NCBI RefSeq assembly: GCF_001592875.1
Contig: NZ_LSOF01000004.1
Location: forward strand, 162,421 to 226,420
DNA: 64,000 nucleotides
Reading direction: 5' to 3'
Source of the DNA: Pseudomonas sp. BMS12
GTDB taxonomy: Bacteria > Pseudomonadota > Gammaproteobacteria > Pseudomonadales > Pseudomonadaceae
In this document: one piece after another, positions 43,549 to 52,596 of the stretch
How the letters are laid out: each line of letters starts with the position of its first letter
Position numbering within the stretch: position 1 is the stretch's first letter
Position numbers and translations under genes: made by a program
Notes under the pieces: model-generated
Databases searched by the model: none
The model's input: only the letters and a program-made list of their open reading frames with translations
What the model was told of the DNA's origin: nothing

Positions 43549-44457
43549 TCAGGCTCCCCGATGGTTCCAGTGGCTATGCAGGTGGCGGCCATCCAGGCCC
43601 AGCAGCGCTCCGTACATCTCCGGGCGGCGGTCGCGATAGATGCCCCAGGTCATGCGCTCTTCGCGCATGGCGGCGAGGTCCAGCTCGCGCACCAGCACGC
43701 CGCTAGTGTCGCGGTCGGCCTCGGCGAGCAGCTTGCCCTTGTGGTCGGTGATGAAGGACGAGCCGTAGAAGCTCATCTGCAGCGCCGGATCGGTAGTCGC
43801 CACCTCGCGGCCGACACGGTTGGCGGCGATCACCGGAACGATGTTGGCGGCGGCATGGCCGCGCTGGGTCAGCTGCCAGTGGTCGCGCGAATCCAGCGCC
43901 GCGGCGCCCGGCTCTGAGCCGATGGCGGTCGGATAGAGCAGCACTTCGGCGCCCTGCAAGGCCAGGCAACGGGCGGTCTCGGGGAACCACTGATCCCAGC
44001 AGATACCGACGCCGATGCGCCCGACAGCGGTATCCCAGACGCGGAAGCCGGTATCGCCGGGGCTGAAGTACTCCTTCTCCTGGTAGCCGATGGCGTTGGG
44101 GATGTGGGTCTTGCGGTACACGCCGAGCAGGCGGCCGTCGGCATCGGCCACGGCCAGGGAGTTGAAGTAGGCGTTGCCGGCCTTCTCGTACCAGCTCAGC
44201 GGCAACACCACGCCCAGCTCGCCGGCCAGGGCGGCGAAGCGCTTGAGTAGCGGGCTGTGCTCGTACTCCTCGGCCAGCGCCAGGTGCTTGTGATCCTGCT
44301 CGATGCAGAAGTACGGCGTGGCGAACAGCTCCTGCAGCAGGATCAGTCGCGCGCCACGGGCGGCGGCCTCGCGCACTAGCTGCTCGGCGCGGTCGAGGTT
44401 GTCTTTGAGGTCCCAGCTGCAGGCGAACTGGGTGGTGGCGACGGTCAGTCTGCTCAT
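43549..44457 (-). CDS. aguB: N-carbamoylputrescine amidase
   Basis: A 302-residue nitrilase-fold enzyme converting N-carbamoylputrescine to putrescine, CO2 and ammonia, the second step of the agmatine route. The Glu-Lys-Cys triad is visible: Glu in LLQELFATPYF, Lys in YRKTHIPN and Cys in GICWDQWFPE. It directly follows aguA with a 4-base gap, which confirms the pathway assignment. Confidence 0.95.
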   Translation of the reverse strand: MSRLTVATTQFACSWDLKDNLDRAEQLVREAAARGARLILLQELFATPYFCIEQDHKHLALAEEYEHSPLLKRFAALAGELGVVLPLSWYEKAGNAYFNSLAVADADGRLLGVYRKTHIPNAIGYQEKEYFSPGDTGFRVWDTAVGRIGVGICWDQWFPETARCLALQGAEVLLYPTAIGSEPGAAALDSRDHWQLTQRGHAAANIVPVIAANRVGREVATTDPALQMSFYGSSFITDHKGKLLAEADRDTSGVLVRELDLAAMREERMTWGIYRDRRPEMYGALLGLDGRHLHSHWNHRGA

Positions 44458-44461
44458 GGCC

Positions 44462-45514
44462 TTACCCCTTCAACGGCCAGCGCGGCTGCTGCTGGGTGAT
44501 GCAGTGCACCCCGCCGCCGCCATGGGCCAGTTGGTTGATCCGCACGGGTACCACCTCGCGACCGGGGAAGGCCATACGCAGGGTGTCTGCGGCCACCTGG
44601 TCGGCAGCAATGCCATAGGCCGGCATGATGATGGCGCCGTTGCAGATGTAGAAGTTGGTGTAGGAGGCGCAGAAAACCTCTGCCTCGGTATCTACTGCGT
44701 CGGTGGCCTCGTAGAGTTCGAGCAGCTCGAAATGGCGGCCCTTGGCATCGGTGGCCAGCTCCAGGGCGCGGCGGTTCTCGCGCACCACTTCGGCGTATAC
44801 CGAGCCGTGGTCGTGAGTGGCGTCCACCAGCAGTGCGCCGGGCTTGGCGAAGGCACACACGCCGTCGACGTGGCCGTCGGTCATGTCGCCGGTGACGTAC
44901 TGCGGATCGCCCGGCAGCCAGATGGTTTTCTTCACGCCGAGCAGGCGGGCGAAGATCTCCTCCATCTCAGCCTTGCTCATGCCCGGGTTGCGGTTTGGGT
45001 TGAGCAATACCGACTCGGTGGTGATCAGCGTGCCCTCGCCGTCCACATGGATGGCGCCGCCTTCGTTGGACAGCGGCGTGCCGAAACACTCCAGACCCAG
45101 GCCGTTGAGGATGCGGCGCGCCAGGCTCTCGTCAAGGCCGTGTTCGGACTTACCGCCCCAGGCATTGAAGCGCCAGCTGACGCCGGCCAGACCCAGCTGC
45201 GGGTGGCAGACGAAGCTCGGACCGGAGTCGCGGCACCAGCTGTCATCCACCGCCAGTTCGATCAGTTCGATACCTTTGCCGCACAGTTCGCGAGCGCGGA
45301 ACGCCGCCGACGGGTCGACCACCATCTTCACCGGCTCGAAGCGGGCGATGGCGTTAGCGACGCGAGCGAAGTCGACCTGCACCTCGCTCAGGGTCACGCC
45401 CCAGCCAGACTCCCACAGCGGCTGATTGTGCGGCCAGACCATCCAGGTGGCGGCGTGTGGAGCCCACTCGGCGGGCATGAACCAAGCGTTCGAAGCGACT
45501 GCGTTCTGTTGCAT
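44462..45514 (-). CDS. aguA: Agmatine deiminase
   Basis: A 350-residue cytoplasmic enzyme hydrolysing agmatine to N-carbamoylputrescine and ammonia. The catalytic Cys lies in GGGGVHCITQQQP near the C-terminus, with DDSWCRDSGPSF, NEGGAIHVDGEG and DGHVDGVCAF providing the other guanidine-binding and catalytic residues. No signal peptide. It is the first gene of the leftward polyamine operon and is divergent from a LysR regulator 134 bases away. Confidence 0.95.
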   Translation of the reverse strand: MQQNAVASNAWFMPAEWAPHAATWMVWPHNQPLWESGWGVTLSEVQVDFARVANAIARFEPVKMVVDPSAAFRARELCGKGIELIELAVDDSWCRDSGPSFVCHPQLGLAGVSWRFNAWGGKSEHGLDESLARRILNGLGLECFGTPLSNEGGAIHVDGEGTLITTESVLLNPNRNPGMSKAEMEEIFARLLGVKKTIWLPGDPQYVTGDMTDGHVDGVCAFAKPGALLVDATHDHGSVYAEVVRENRRALELATDAKGRHFELLELYEATDAVDTEAEVFCASYTNFYICNGAIIMPAYGIAADQVAADTLRMAFPGREVVPVRINQLAHGGGGVHCITQQQPRWPLKG

Positions 45515-45552
45515 ACAAGTGCCTTTCAGTTAAGTCTTTGTTATCACTGAAA

Positions 45553-45566
45553 ACCGCGAATGCGGT
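45553..45566. promoter_or_regulatory. Candidate operator between aguA and the LysR gene
   Basis: ACCGC-GAAT-GCGGT, a perfect 5-bp dyad with 4-base centre, lies in the 134-base gap between the divergent genes. It could be a regulator-binding site. Short, so only suggestive. Confidence 0.3.
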
Positions 45567-45648
45567 GATGACTTGCATGCTAGGCCTGTAAAAAAGGCAC
45601 AACAAACGATAGATTTTGCACATTTCTGATTAGCTGAGCTTATCGACC

Positions 45649-46518
45649 ATGTTGAAACACTGGCCTCCTCTGAACGCCCTGCGCGGCTTCGAAGCCGCCG
45701 CCCGCCTGGGCAGCTTTCACAAGGCAGCCGAGGAGCTGCACCTCACCCAGTCGGCGATCAGCCAGCAGATTCGCAGCCTGGAAAGCTTCCTTGAACAGCC
45801 GCTGTTCTTCAGAAGCGGGCGCAGCGTGGCGCTGACCGATGCCGGCTTCGACCTGCTCAGCACCACCCAAGCGCTATTGCAGCAACTGGCCGTGGGCATT
45901 CGCCGCCTGGAGCAGTACCGCAAGCCCAACCAGCTGGTGGTCAACACCACCCCGGCCTTCGCCCGCCACTGGCTGGTGCCGCGCCTGGGTGATTTCCACC
46001 GACTGCATCCGCAGGTGGATCTGTGGCTATTCACCAGCGACGAGGTGCCGGACATGGCCAGCCAGACCATCGATATCGCCGTGCGCGACGACCTAAGCGC
46101 CCAGGCCGAGTGCAGCTTCCGCGTGCTACTAGAGGACCGCCTCTACCCGGCCTGCCACCCCAGCCTGGTGGCCACACCAGCGGGCGAACGCACCACCCTG
46201 CATGGCGAGCGCGAAATGGACTGGGCCCACTGGCAAGTGCAGGGCGGCGCCGATATCGGCCAGCACAGCCAGGGCCTGAACTTCTCCGATCCCGGCCTGT
46301 TGCTGGACGCCGCCAGCGCCGGTCTGGGCATCGCCCTGGTCAGCGAGCTGCTAGCCAGCCCGGCGCGGGAGCAAGGCCTGCTGCAGCCACTCAGCGAACA
46401 ACGGGTACGCGGCCCACGCTGGACCTGGCTGGTGCACCGCGACAGCGAGAACGACCCGCTCACCCGCCAGTTCTGCGCCTGGCTGGAGCAGCGCCTGAAC
46501 CCCGGCAGCAGCAGCTGA
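45649..46518 (+). CDS. LysR family regulator (GcvA-like), probable agmatine-operon regulator
   Basis: A 289-residue LTTR. N-terminal HTH about residues 8-65 (FEAAARLGSFHKAAEELHLTQSAIS), followed by an effector domain with FARHWLVPRLGDFHRLHP and DIAVRDD typical of the GcvA/AmpR subgroup. Its position divergent from aguA suggests control of the polyamine operon, but in P. aeruginosa the aguBA operon is controlled by the TetR-type AguR, so this would be a different arrangement. Confidence 0.9.
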   Translation: MLKHWPPLNALRGFEAAARLGSFHKAAEELHLTQSAISQQIRSLESFLEQPLFFRSGRSVALTDAGFDLLSTTQALLQQLAVGIRRLEQYRKPNQLVVNTTPAFARHWLVPRLGDFHRLHPQVDLWLFTSDEVPDMASQTIDIAVRDDLSAQAECSFRVLLEDRLYPACHPSLVATPAGERTTLHGEREMDWAHWQVQGGADIGQHSQGLNFSDPGLLLDAASAGLGIALVSELLASPAREQGLLQPLSEQRVRGPRWTWLVHRDSENDPLTRQFCAWLEQRLNPGSSS

Positions 46519-46581
46519 AACCACTCGTCAGCCGTTATGATCGCGACATCGCTCAACAGCTCAACCAGAAACGGAGCAGTC

Positions 46582-46986
46582 ATGCCCTTCATCACCACCC
46601 GCACCGTTCTGTTCGGCGACTGCGACCCGGCCGGCATCGTCTACACGCCGCGCATTGCCTACTTCGCCATCGAGGCGGTCCACGAATTCCTCTCCCACCG
46701 CCTCGGCGGCGAGGGGCTGCGCAAGGTGTTCGCCATGGGCATCCTGCCGCCGGCACGGGCGCTGTCGATCGAGTTTGTTTCGCCCATGACCTGGGACGAG
46801 GTGATCAGCATCGAAGTGCGCAGCGAACCACCGGGCGCCACCTCATTCTGCTTCGCCGTGGAGGGTCGCCAGGCATCGGGAGAGGTGACCTTCCGCGCCT
46901 CGATGACCCAGGTGAGCATCTGCCCCGAGAGCAAGCAGCCGACCGCCCTCCCCGCTGCATTGCGCCAGGCGCTGAGCAACGACTGA
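46582..46986 (+). CDS. Hotdog-fold acyl-CoA thioesterase (4-HBA-CoA thioesterase/YbgC-like)
   Basis: A 134-residue hotdog protein. The motif FGDCDPAGIVYTPRI near residues 10-24 carries the catalytic Asp of the YbgC/4-hydroxybenzoyl-CoA thioesterase subfamily. Start at the ATG at 46582 after GGAGCAGTC. It hydrolyses an acyl-CoA of unknown chain type. It shares a bidirectional terminator with fadD1. Confidence 0.88.
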   Translation: MPFITTRTVLFGDCDPAGIVYTPRIAYFAIEAVHEFLSHRLGGEGLRKVFAMGILPPARALSIEFVSPMTWDEVISIEVRSEPPGATSFCFAVEGRQASGEVTFRASMTQVSICPESKQPTALPAALRQALSND

Positions 46987-47002
46987 GTCACCACTGAAAC
47001 GA

Positions 47003-47028
47003 AAAAGCCCCGCCGAAGCGGGGCTTTT
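47003..47028. terminator. Bidirectional terminator between thioesterase and fadD1
   Basis: AAAAGCCCCGC / GCGGGGCTTTT forms an 11-bp stem with a 4-base loop, U-rich on both strands, located between the two convergent stop codons. Confidence 0.93.
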
Positions 47029-47042
47029 CAGGCTGCAGAGGA

Positions 47043-48731
47043 TCAGGCCGTGGCGGCGATCTTCTTCAGCTCTTCGTCACGCAGTTCGCGGCGCAGGATC
47101 TTGCCGACGTTGGTGGTCGGCAGGCTGTCGCGGAACTCGACCGAGCGCGGCACCTTGTAGCCGGTCAGGTTGGCACGCATGTGCTCCATCACCTGCTCCT
47201 TGCTCAGGCTCTCGCCCGGGCGCACCACCACGAAGACCTTGATCGCCTCGCCCGACTTCTCGTCCGGCACGCCGATGGCGGCGCACTGCAGCACGCCCGG
47301 CAGGGTGGCGAGCACGTCTTCCAGCTCGTTCGGATACACGTTGAAGCCGGACACCAGGATCATGTCCTTCTTGCGGTCGACGATGCGCAGGTAGCCGTCG
47401 TCCTGAATCACCGCGATGTCGCCGGTACGCAGCCAGCCGTCCTGGAGAATCTCGTCGGTGGCTTCCTGACGCTGCCAGTAGCCCTTCATCACTTGCGGGC
47501 CCTTGACGCACAGTTCGCCACGCTCGCCCAGCGGCAGGTCATTGCCCTCGTCGTCGATCACCTTGCACAGGGTCGACGGTACCGGGATGCCGATGGTGCC
47601 GATCTGGATGTTCTGGTACGGGTTGACGGTGGCGACCGGACTGGTCTCGGTCATGCCGTAGCCTTCGCAGATGGAGCAGCCGGTGACTTCCTTCCAGCGC
47701 TCGGCAGTGGCCAGTTGCAGAGCCATGCCGCCGGACAGGGTCAGCTTCAGGCTGGACAGGTCCAGACGACGGAAGTCTTCGCTGTTGCACAGGGCGACGA
47801 ACAGGGTGTTGAGACCGACGAAGGTGGTGAACTTCCAGTTGCCCAGTTCCTTCACCGTGCCCGGCAGGTCGCGCGGGTTGGTAATCAGGATGTTGTGGTT
47901 ACCGGTCAGCATCATCGCCATGCAATGGAAGGTGAAGGCGTAGATGTGGTACAGCGGCAGCGGGCAGATGACGATCTCGCAGCCTTCGCCCAGGTTGGAG
48001 CCCATCAGCGCCTTGGACTGCAGCATGTTGGCCACCAGGTTGCGGTGGGTCAGCATGGCGCCTTTGGCCACACCGGTGGTGCCGCCGGTGTACTGCAGCA
48101 CGGCGATGTCGCCATTGCTCGGGTTGGCTTCGGTGAGCGGCTTGCCACGCCCCAGGGCCAGGGCCTTATTCAGTTTGACGGCCTGCGGCAGGTTGAAGGC
48201 CGGCACCATCTTCTTCACATGCTTGACCACGGCATTGACCAGCAGGCGCTTGAGCGGCGGCAGCAGGTCGCCGACTTCGGTGACGATCACATGCTTGACG
48301 CCGGTCTTGGGCAGCACTTCCTCGGCCAGGTGGGCCATGTTGGCCAGGCAGACCAGGGCTTTGGCGCCGGAGTCGTTGAACTGGTGTTCCATTTCCCGCG
48401 CGGTGTACAGCGGGTTGGTGTTGACCACGATCAGGCCGGCACGCATGGCACCGAATACCACTACCGGGTATTGCAGGACGTTGGGCAGCTGCACGGCGAT
48501 GCGGTCGCCGGCCTTGAGGTCGGTGTGATTCTGCAGGTAGGCGGCGAAGACGCCGGAAAGTTCGTACAGCTCGCCGTAGGTCAGGGTCTTGCCCATGTTG
48601 CTGAAAGCAGGCTTATCGGCAAAGCGTTGGCAGGACTCTTTCAGTACGGCCTGGATGTTGGGGTACTGGTCGGCATCGATTTCGGAGGAGATCCCGACAG
48701 GGTATTTGTCCTTCCAGAAGTTATCAGTCAT
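47043..48731 (-). CDS. fadD1: Long-chain fatty-acid--CoA ligase FadD1
   Basis: A 562-residue acyl-CoA synthetase activating long-chain fatty acids for beta-oxidation at the inner membrane. The AMP-binding motif YTGGTTGVAKGAML, EGYGMTETSPV and DRKKDMILVSGFNVYPNE (linker/C-terminal domain) are intact, as is the catalytic Lys near the C-terminus (NVGKILRRELRD). The N-terminus and ending (ELKKI) agree with P. aeruginosa FadD1 (PA3299) as I recall it. It follows fadD2 by 230 bases, with a terminator between them. Confidence 0.95.
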   Translation of the reverse strand: MTDNFWKDKYPVGISSEIDADQYPNIQAVLKESCQRFADKPAFSNMGKTLTYGELYELSGVFAAYLQNHTDLKAGDRIAVQLPNVLQYPVVVFGAMRAGLIVVNTNPLYTAREMEHQFNDSGAKALVCLANMAHLAEEVLPKTGVKHVIVTEVGDLLPPLKRLLVNAVVKHVKKMVPAFNLPQAVKLNKALALGRGKPLTEANPSNGDIAVLQYTGGTTGVAKGAMLTHRNLVANMLQSKALMGSNLGEGCEIVICPLPLYHIYAFTFHCMAMMLTGNHNILITNPRDLPGTVKELGNWKFTTFVGLNTLFVALCNSEDFRRLDLSSLKLTLSGGMALQLATAERWKEVTGCSICEGYGMTETSPVATVNPYQNIQIGTIGIPVPSTLCKVIDDEGNDLPLGERGELCVKGPQVMKGYWQRQEATDEILQDGWLRTGDIAVIQDDGYLRIVDRKKDMILVSGFNVYPNELEDVLATLPGVLQCAAIGVPDEKSGEAIKVFVVVRPGESLSKEQVMEHMRANLTGYKVPRSVEFRDSLPTTNVGKILRRELRDEELKKIAATA

Positions 48732-48891
48732 GGAAGCCTACTCCTGAGCAACAGCTTGTCTACACCGCGCGTAATGGCGGTTGTTTGTTGTGATGTTTTG
48801 ACCTTGACGCGAGGTGGGGACTGGCGCAAAGCGTGCCGAGAGTAGCAGCTTTGCCAGGGAGCGCCTAGCACCAAACATGGTCGCCCTGGTC

Positions 48892-48922
48892 AAAAAAATG
48901 ACCGATCATTACTGATCGGTCA
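48892..48922 (-). terminator. Terminator after fadD2
   Basis: On the minus strand the perfect 10-bp dyad TGACCGATCA / TGATCGGTCA with a 4-base loop is followed by seven U residues. It ends fadD2 transcription and implies that fadD1 has its own promoter in the remaining 160 bases. Confidence 0.88.
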
Positions 48923-48961
48923 CTTCCTGATTACCTGGGCGAAAACTCGATCTGAAGCAGA

Positions 48962-50650
48962 TCAGGCGATGTCGCGCAGCTCGCGACGGAGGATCTTACC
49001 GACCGGGGTCATCGGCAGTGCGTCCTTGAGGACGATGTGCTTGGGCACCTTGTAGCCGGTGAAGTTTTCCCGGCAGAAGGCCTTCAGCTCGTCCACCGTC
49101 ACACCGCCTTCGCGCGGCACGACGAACAGCTTGACCGCCTCGCCGGACTTCTCGTCCGGCACGCCGATGGCCGCGCAGCTGGCGACTTTCGGGTGGGCCA
49201 TGACCACGTCCTCGATCTCGTTGGGATACACGTTGAAGCCGGAGACTATGATCATGTCCTTCTTGCGGTCGACGATGCGTACATAGCCGTCCGGGTCGAT
49301 CACCGCGATGTCGCCAGTCTTGAACCAGCCTTCGGCGTCGAGCACCTCGGCGGTGGCCTCTTCGCGCTGCCAGTAGCCCTTCATGACTTGCGGACCCTTG
49401 ATGCACAGCTCGCCGCGCTCACCAATGGGCTGTTCCACTCCGTTATCGTCGATCACCTTGAGCGCGGTGCCAGCCACCGGAATGCCCACGGTGCCCAGGC
49501 GCGCCAGTGTGCCGTAGCAGTTGGTGGTAGCAACCGGAGAGGTCTCGGTCAGGCCGTAGCCCTCGACTACCGGGCAGCCGGTGATCTGCTCCCAGCGCTC
49601 GGCCGTGGCCTTGACCAGTGCAGTGCCGCCCGAGTTGGTCAGCTTGAAGTTGGAGAAATCGAGGTTCTTGAACTCGGGATGATCCATCAGCGCGACGAAC
49701 AGGGTATTGAGGCCCAGCAGCGCGGAGAACTTCCACTTGCCCAGTTCCTTGATGAAGCCAGGAATGTCGCGCGGGTTGGTGATCAGGACGTTGTGGTTAC
49801 CGTTGACCATCATGCACATGCAGTTCGCGGTGAAGGCATAGATATGGTAGAGCGGCAGCGGCGCAATCATGATCTCGCCGCCCTCCTTCATCAGCGGCAA
49901 GCCATCATCGCCAAGCTGCTGCATGCAGTTGTGGATCTGCTGCATGTTGGCCACCAGGTTGCCGTGGGTCAGCATGGCGCCCTTGGCCACACCTGTGGTG
50001 CCACCGGTGTACTGCAGCACTGCCACGTCATCCAGGCCAACCTTGGCCGGCTTCAACGCATGGCCCTTGCCGGCGCGCAGTACATCCTTGAAGGACAGCG
50101 CCTGCGGCAGGTGGTAATCCGGCACCAGCTTCTTGACCTTCTTCACCACGGTATTGACCAGCCAACCCTTGAGGCTTGGCAGCATGTCGCCCATGCGTGC
50201 CTCGATCAGGTACTCGATCTGGGTGTCGGGCAGCACTTCCTGCACCGACTTGCCGAAGGTGTTGAGGTACACCAGGGCGCGCACGCCGGCATCGTTGAAC
50301 TGATGACGCATCTCGCGCACGGTGTACAGCGGGTTGGTGTTGACCACGATAAGGCCGGCGCGCATGGCGCCGAACACGGCGATGGGGTACTGCAGCACGT
50401 TGGGCATCTGCACGGCGATGCGGTCGCCGGGCTTGAGGTCGGTGTTCTGCTGCAACCAGGCACCAAAAGCGGCCGAGTAGCGCTCCACTTCCGCGTAGCT
50501 GAGGGTGACCCCGAGGTTGCTGAAGGCTGGCCGGTCGGCAAACTTCTTGCACGACCGCTCGAACACCTCGACCACCGAGCGGTAGGCGGTCAGATCGATC
50601 TGGTTGGAGACTCCGGTCGGGCGCTTGTCGTCCCAGAAATCAGGTTGCAT
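48962..50650 (-). CDS. fadD2: Long-chain fatty-acid--CoA ligase FadD2
   Basis: A 562-residue paralogue of FadD1, same length and domain order: YTGGTTGVAKGAML, EGYGLTETSPV, DRKKDMIIVSGFNVYPNE and PVGKILRRELRD. Differences cluster in the N-terminal third, consistent with FadD2 having shorter-chain preference in P. aeruginosa (PA3300). Its place next to the lipase-like hydrolase and PhaJ1 genes supports the fadD2 assignment. Confidence 0.94.
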   Translation of the reverse strand: MQPDFWDDKRPTGVSNQIDLTAYRSVVEVFERSCKKFADRPAFSNLGVTLSYAEVERYSAAFGAWLQQNTDLKPGDRIAVQMPNVLQYPIAVFGAMRAGLIVVNTNPLYTVREMRHQFNDAGVRALVYLNTFGKSVQEVLPDTQIEYLIEARMGDMLPSLKGWLVNTVVKKVKKLVPDYHLPQALSFKDVLRAGKGHALKPAKVGLDDVAVLQYTGGTTGVAKGAMLTHGNLVANMQQIHNCMQQLGDDGLPLMKEGGEIMIAPLPLYHIYAFTANCMCMMVNGNHNVLITNPRDIPGFIKELGKWKFSALLGLNTLFVALMDHPEFKNLDFSNFKLTNSGGTALVKATAERWEQITGCPVVEGYGLTETSPVATTNCYGTLARLGTVGIPVAGTALKVIDDNGVEQPIGERGELCIKGPQVMKGYWQREEATAEVLDAEGWFKTGDIAVIDPDGYVRIVDRKKDMIIVSGFNVYPNEIEDVVMAHPKVASCAAIGVPDEKSGEAVKLFVVPREGGVTVDELKAFCRENFTGYKVPKHIVLKDALPMTPVGKILRRELRDIA

Positions 50651-50846
50651 TGTTGTTATTCCCCTTGCCCTGAATGTGCTGGCCAGCCGCCTGCGAAGGC
50701 GACCGGGCTGTGCCGGAACTTAGCAGCTCACCAGGCGTTGGCAAATAGCCGAGGCCGCTCATTGACCACGTGAATCTTTGCCATGCATTACGGCGATTCT
50801 CCGGGGCCTGAGCTATAGCTAGGATTCCCCCTCTGCCAAACCCATC

Positions 50847-51572
50847 ATGACCCGACTCGCTTTACTTACGCTGCTTGCCCTGCTCTGCCCAGCGACGCGG
50901 GCCGAACCGCGCCTGGCGACGCTGGAATACCCGCCCTACAGCTCCACCCAACTGGACGGCGGCGGCAGCATCGTCGAACTGACCCGACGCGCCTTCGCCA
51001 CCCAGGGCTACACGCCACAGATCGACTTCCTGCCCTGGGCGCGAGTACGGGCCGAGCTGCGCAGCGGCAGCTATCAGGGCGCCCTGGCGCTATGGCCACA
51101 GGAAATAAAGGAAGAAGACCTGACAGCCTCGCGGCCATTGTTCTATAGCCAGCTCGGCCTGTTCGCCCGCAAGCAGGCCCCGGTGAGCTTCACCAGGCTT
51201 GAGGATTTGCGCGGGCAGAAGGTCGGAATCGTCCGTGGCTACGGCTATCCGCCGCGCATCCTCGCCTCCGGCATCGTCGCCGAAGAAGCGGTGGACGACA
51301 TCAGCAACCTGCGCAAGCTCGCCGCCCGGCGCTTCGACCTGGTGCTGCTGGAACGCATCGTCGGCGAGCATCTGATCGCCGGCGAGCGCGAGCTACGCGG
51401 CCAACTGGCGTGGCAGGAACCCGCCCTGGAGCGCATTCCGCTGGTCGTCGGGTTCACCACGCGCAATGCCGGCCAACCGGACTGGGCCGCCATCTATGAG
51501 CGCGGCCTGCGCGAGCTGCACGCCAATGGCGAGTACACCCGCATTCTCAGACGCTACGCGGTGCCGCGCTGA
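50847..51572 (+). CDS. Periplasmic solute-binding protein-like (SBP_bac_3), orphan
   Basis: A 241-residue exported protein with signal peptide (about 1-19, LALLTLLALLCPATRA) and the binding-protein pattern YPPYSSTQLDGGGSIVELTRRAF, DFLPWARVRAELRSGSYQGAL split over two strands, and GQKVGIVRGYGYPP. It is the third such orphan in the window. No transporter genes are adjacent. Ligand unknown. Confidence 0.82.
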   Translation: MTRLALLTLLALLCPATRAEPRLATLEYPPYSSTQLDGGGSIVELTRRAFATQGYTPQIDFLPWARVRAELRSGSYQGALALWPQEIKEEDLTASRPLFYSQLGLFARKQAPVSFTRLEDLRGQKVGIVRGYGYPPRILASGIVAEEAVDDISNLRKLAARRFDLVLLERIVGEHLIAGERELRGQLAWQEPALERIPLVVGFTTRNAGQPDWAAIYERGLRELHANGEYTRILRRYAVPR

Positions 51573-51638
51573 ACCACCCTTTGCGCAATCCGCTGAGCCA
51601 TGCACAATGCCGCGACCTCCCGGGCACAAGGACCCGCC

Positions 51639-52583
51639 ATGCAGCAAGAACACACCTGGATCGGCGCCAGCGACGGCACCACCTTGCACCTGACCCGCTG
51701 GCACTCGGGCAGCACACCGAAAGCGGCGCTGATGATCGCCCACGGCATGGCCGAGCACTCGGCCCGCTACGCCCGCCTGGCCGGCGAGCTGGTGGAGGCC
51801 GGCTACGAGGTGTACGCCATCGACCAACGCGGCCATGGCCAGACCGCGCAGCGCGGCATCCAGGGCCATTACGCCGACCGCGATGGCTGGAACAAGGTGG
51901 TCGGCGACCTCGCCACCCTCAACCACCACATCCGCAAGCAGCACCCGCAGGCACCGATCTTCCTGCTCGGCCACAGCATGGGCAGCTACATCGGCATGGC
52001 CTATCTGATGCAGCACAGCTGCAGCCTGCAGGGCGCCATCCTGTCCGGCTCCAACTACCAGCCGCTGGGCCTGTACAAGGCAGCCGCGTTGATCGCCCGC
52101 TTCGAGCGCTGGCGCCTCGGCCCGACCGGACGCAGCAAGCTGATCGACTTCCTCTCATTCGGCTCGTTCAACAAGGCCTTCAAGCCCAACCGAACCGCCT
52201 TCGACTGGCTCAGCCGCGACCCGGACGAGGTCGACAAGTACGTCAACGACCCGCAGTGCGGCTTCATCTGTACCACCCAGCTGTGGTGCGACCTGATGGA
52301 AGGCTTCCAGCAGATCACCCCGGTACGCAACCTGGCGCAGATCGACAGCGATCTGCCGCTGCTGGTGATCGGCGGCGCATGCGACCCAGTCAGCGACGGC
52401 AAACGCCTCGGCGACCTGGCCGGCGCACTGCGCACGGCAGGCATCCAGGACGTCGAACTGAAGATCTATCCCGAAGCCCGTCATGAGCTGCTCAACGAGA
52501 GCAACCGCGACGAGGTCACCAACTACCTGCGCGACTGGCTGGAGCGGGCCCTGGCCCGCAGCCGCCAGTGCCCCACTCCCTAG
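51639..52583 (+). CDS. Monoacylglycerol lipase-like alpha/beta hydrolase
   Basis: A 314-residue serine hydrolase of the Hydrolase_4 (lysophospholipase/monoacylglycerol lipase) family: DQRGHGQT, nucleophile elbow GHSMGSYIG, the acid in GGACDPVSDG and the His in EARHELLNE. Start at the ATG at 51639 with AAGGA upstream. No signal peptide. It lies 13 bases upstream of phaJ1 and beside fadD2, so it may release fatty acids for activation. From memory it corresponds to PA3301. Confidence 0.88.
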   Translation: MQQEHTWIGASDGTTLHLTRWHSGSTPKAALMIAHGMAEHSARYARLAGELVEAGYEVYAIDQRGHGQTAQRGIQGHYADRDGWNKVVGDLATLNHHIRKQHPQAPIFLLGHSMGSYIGMAYLMQHSCSLQGAILSGSNYQPLGLYKAAALIARFERWRLGPTGRSKLIDFLSFGSFNKAFKPNRTAFDWLSRDPDEVDKYVNDPQCGFICTTQLWCDLMEGFQQITPVRNLAQIDSDLPLLVIGGACDPVSDGKRLGDLAGALRTAGIQDVELKIYPEARHELLNESNRDEVTNYLRDWLERALARSRQCPTP

Positions 52584-52596
52584 TAAGGAACCGACC

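Noticed and set aside
47181-50773. Two open frames of 554 and 578 codons on the plus strand opposite fadD1 and fadD2
   Set aside because: Antisense shadows of the two ligase genes; they resemble each other only because the ligases are paralogues.
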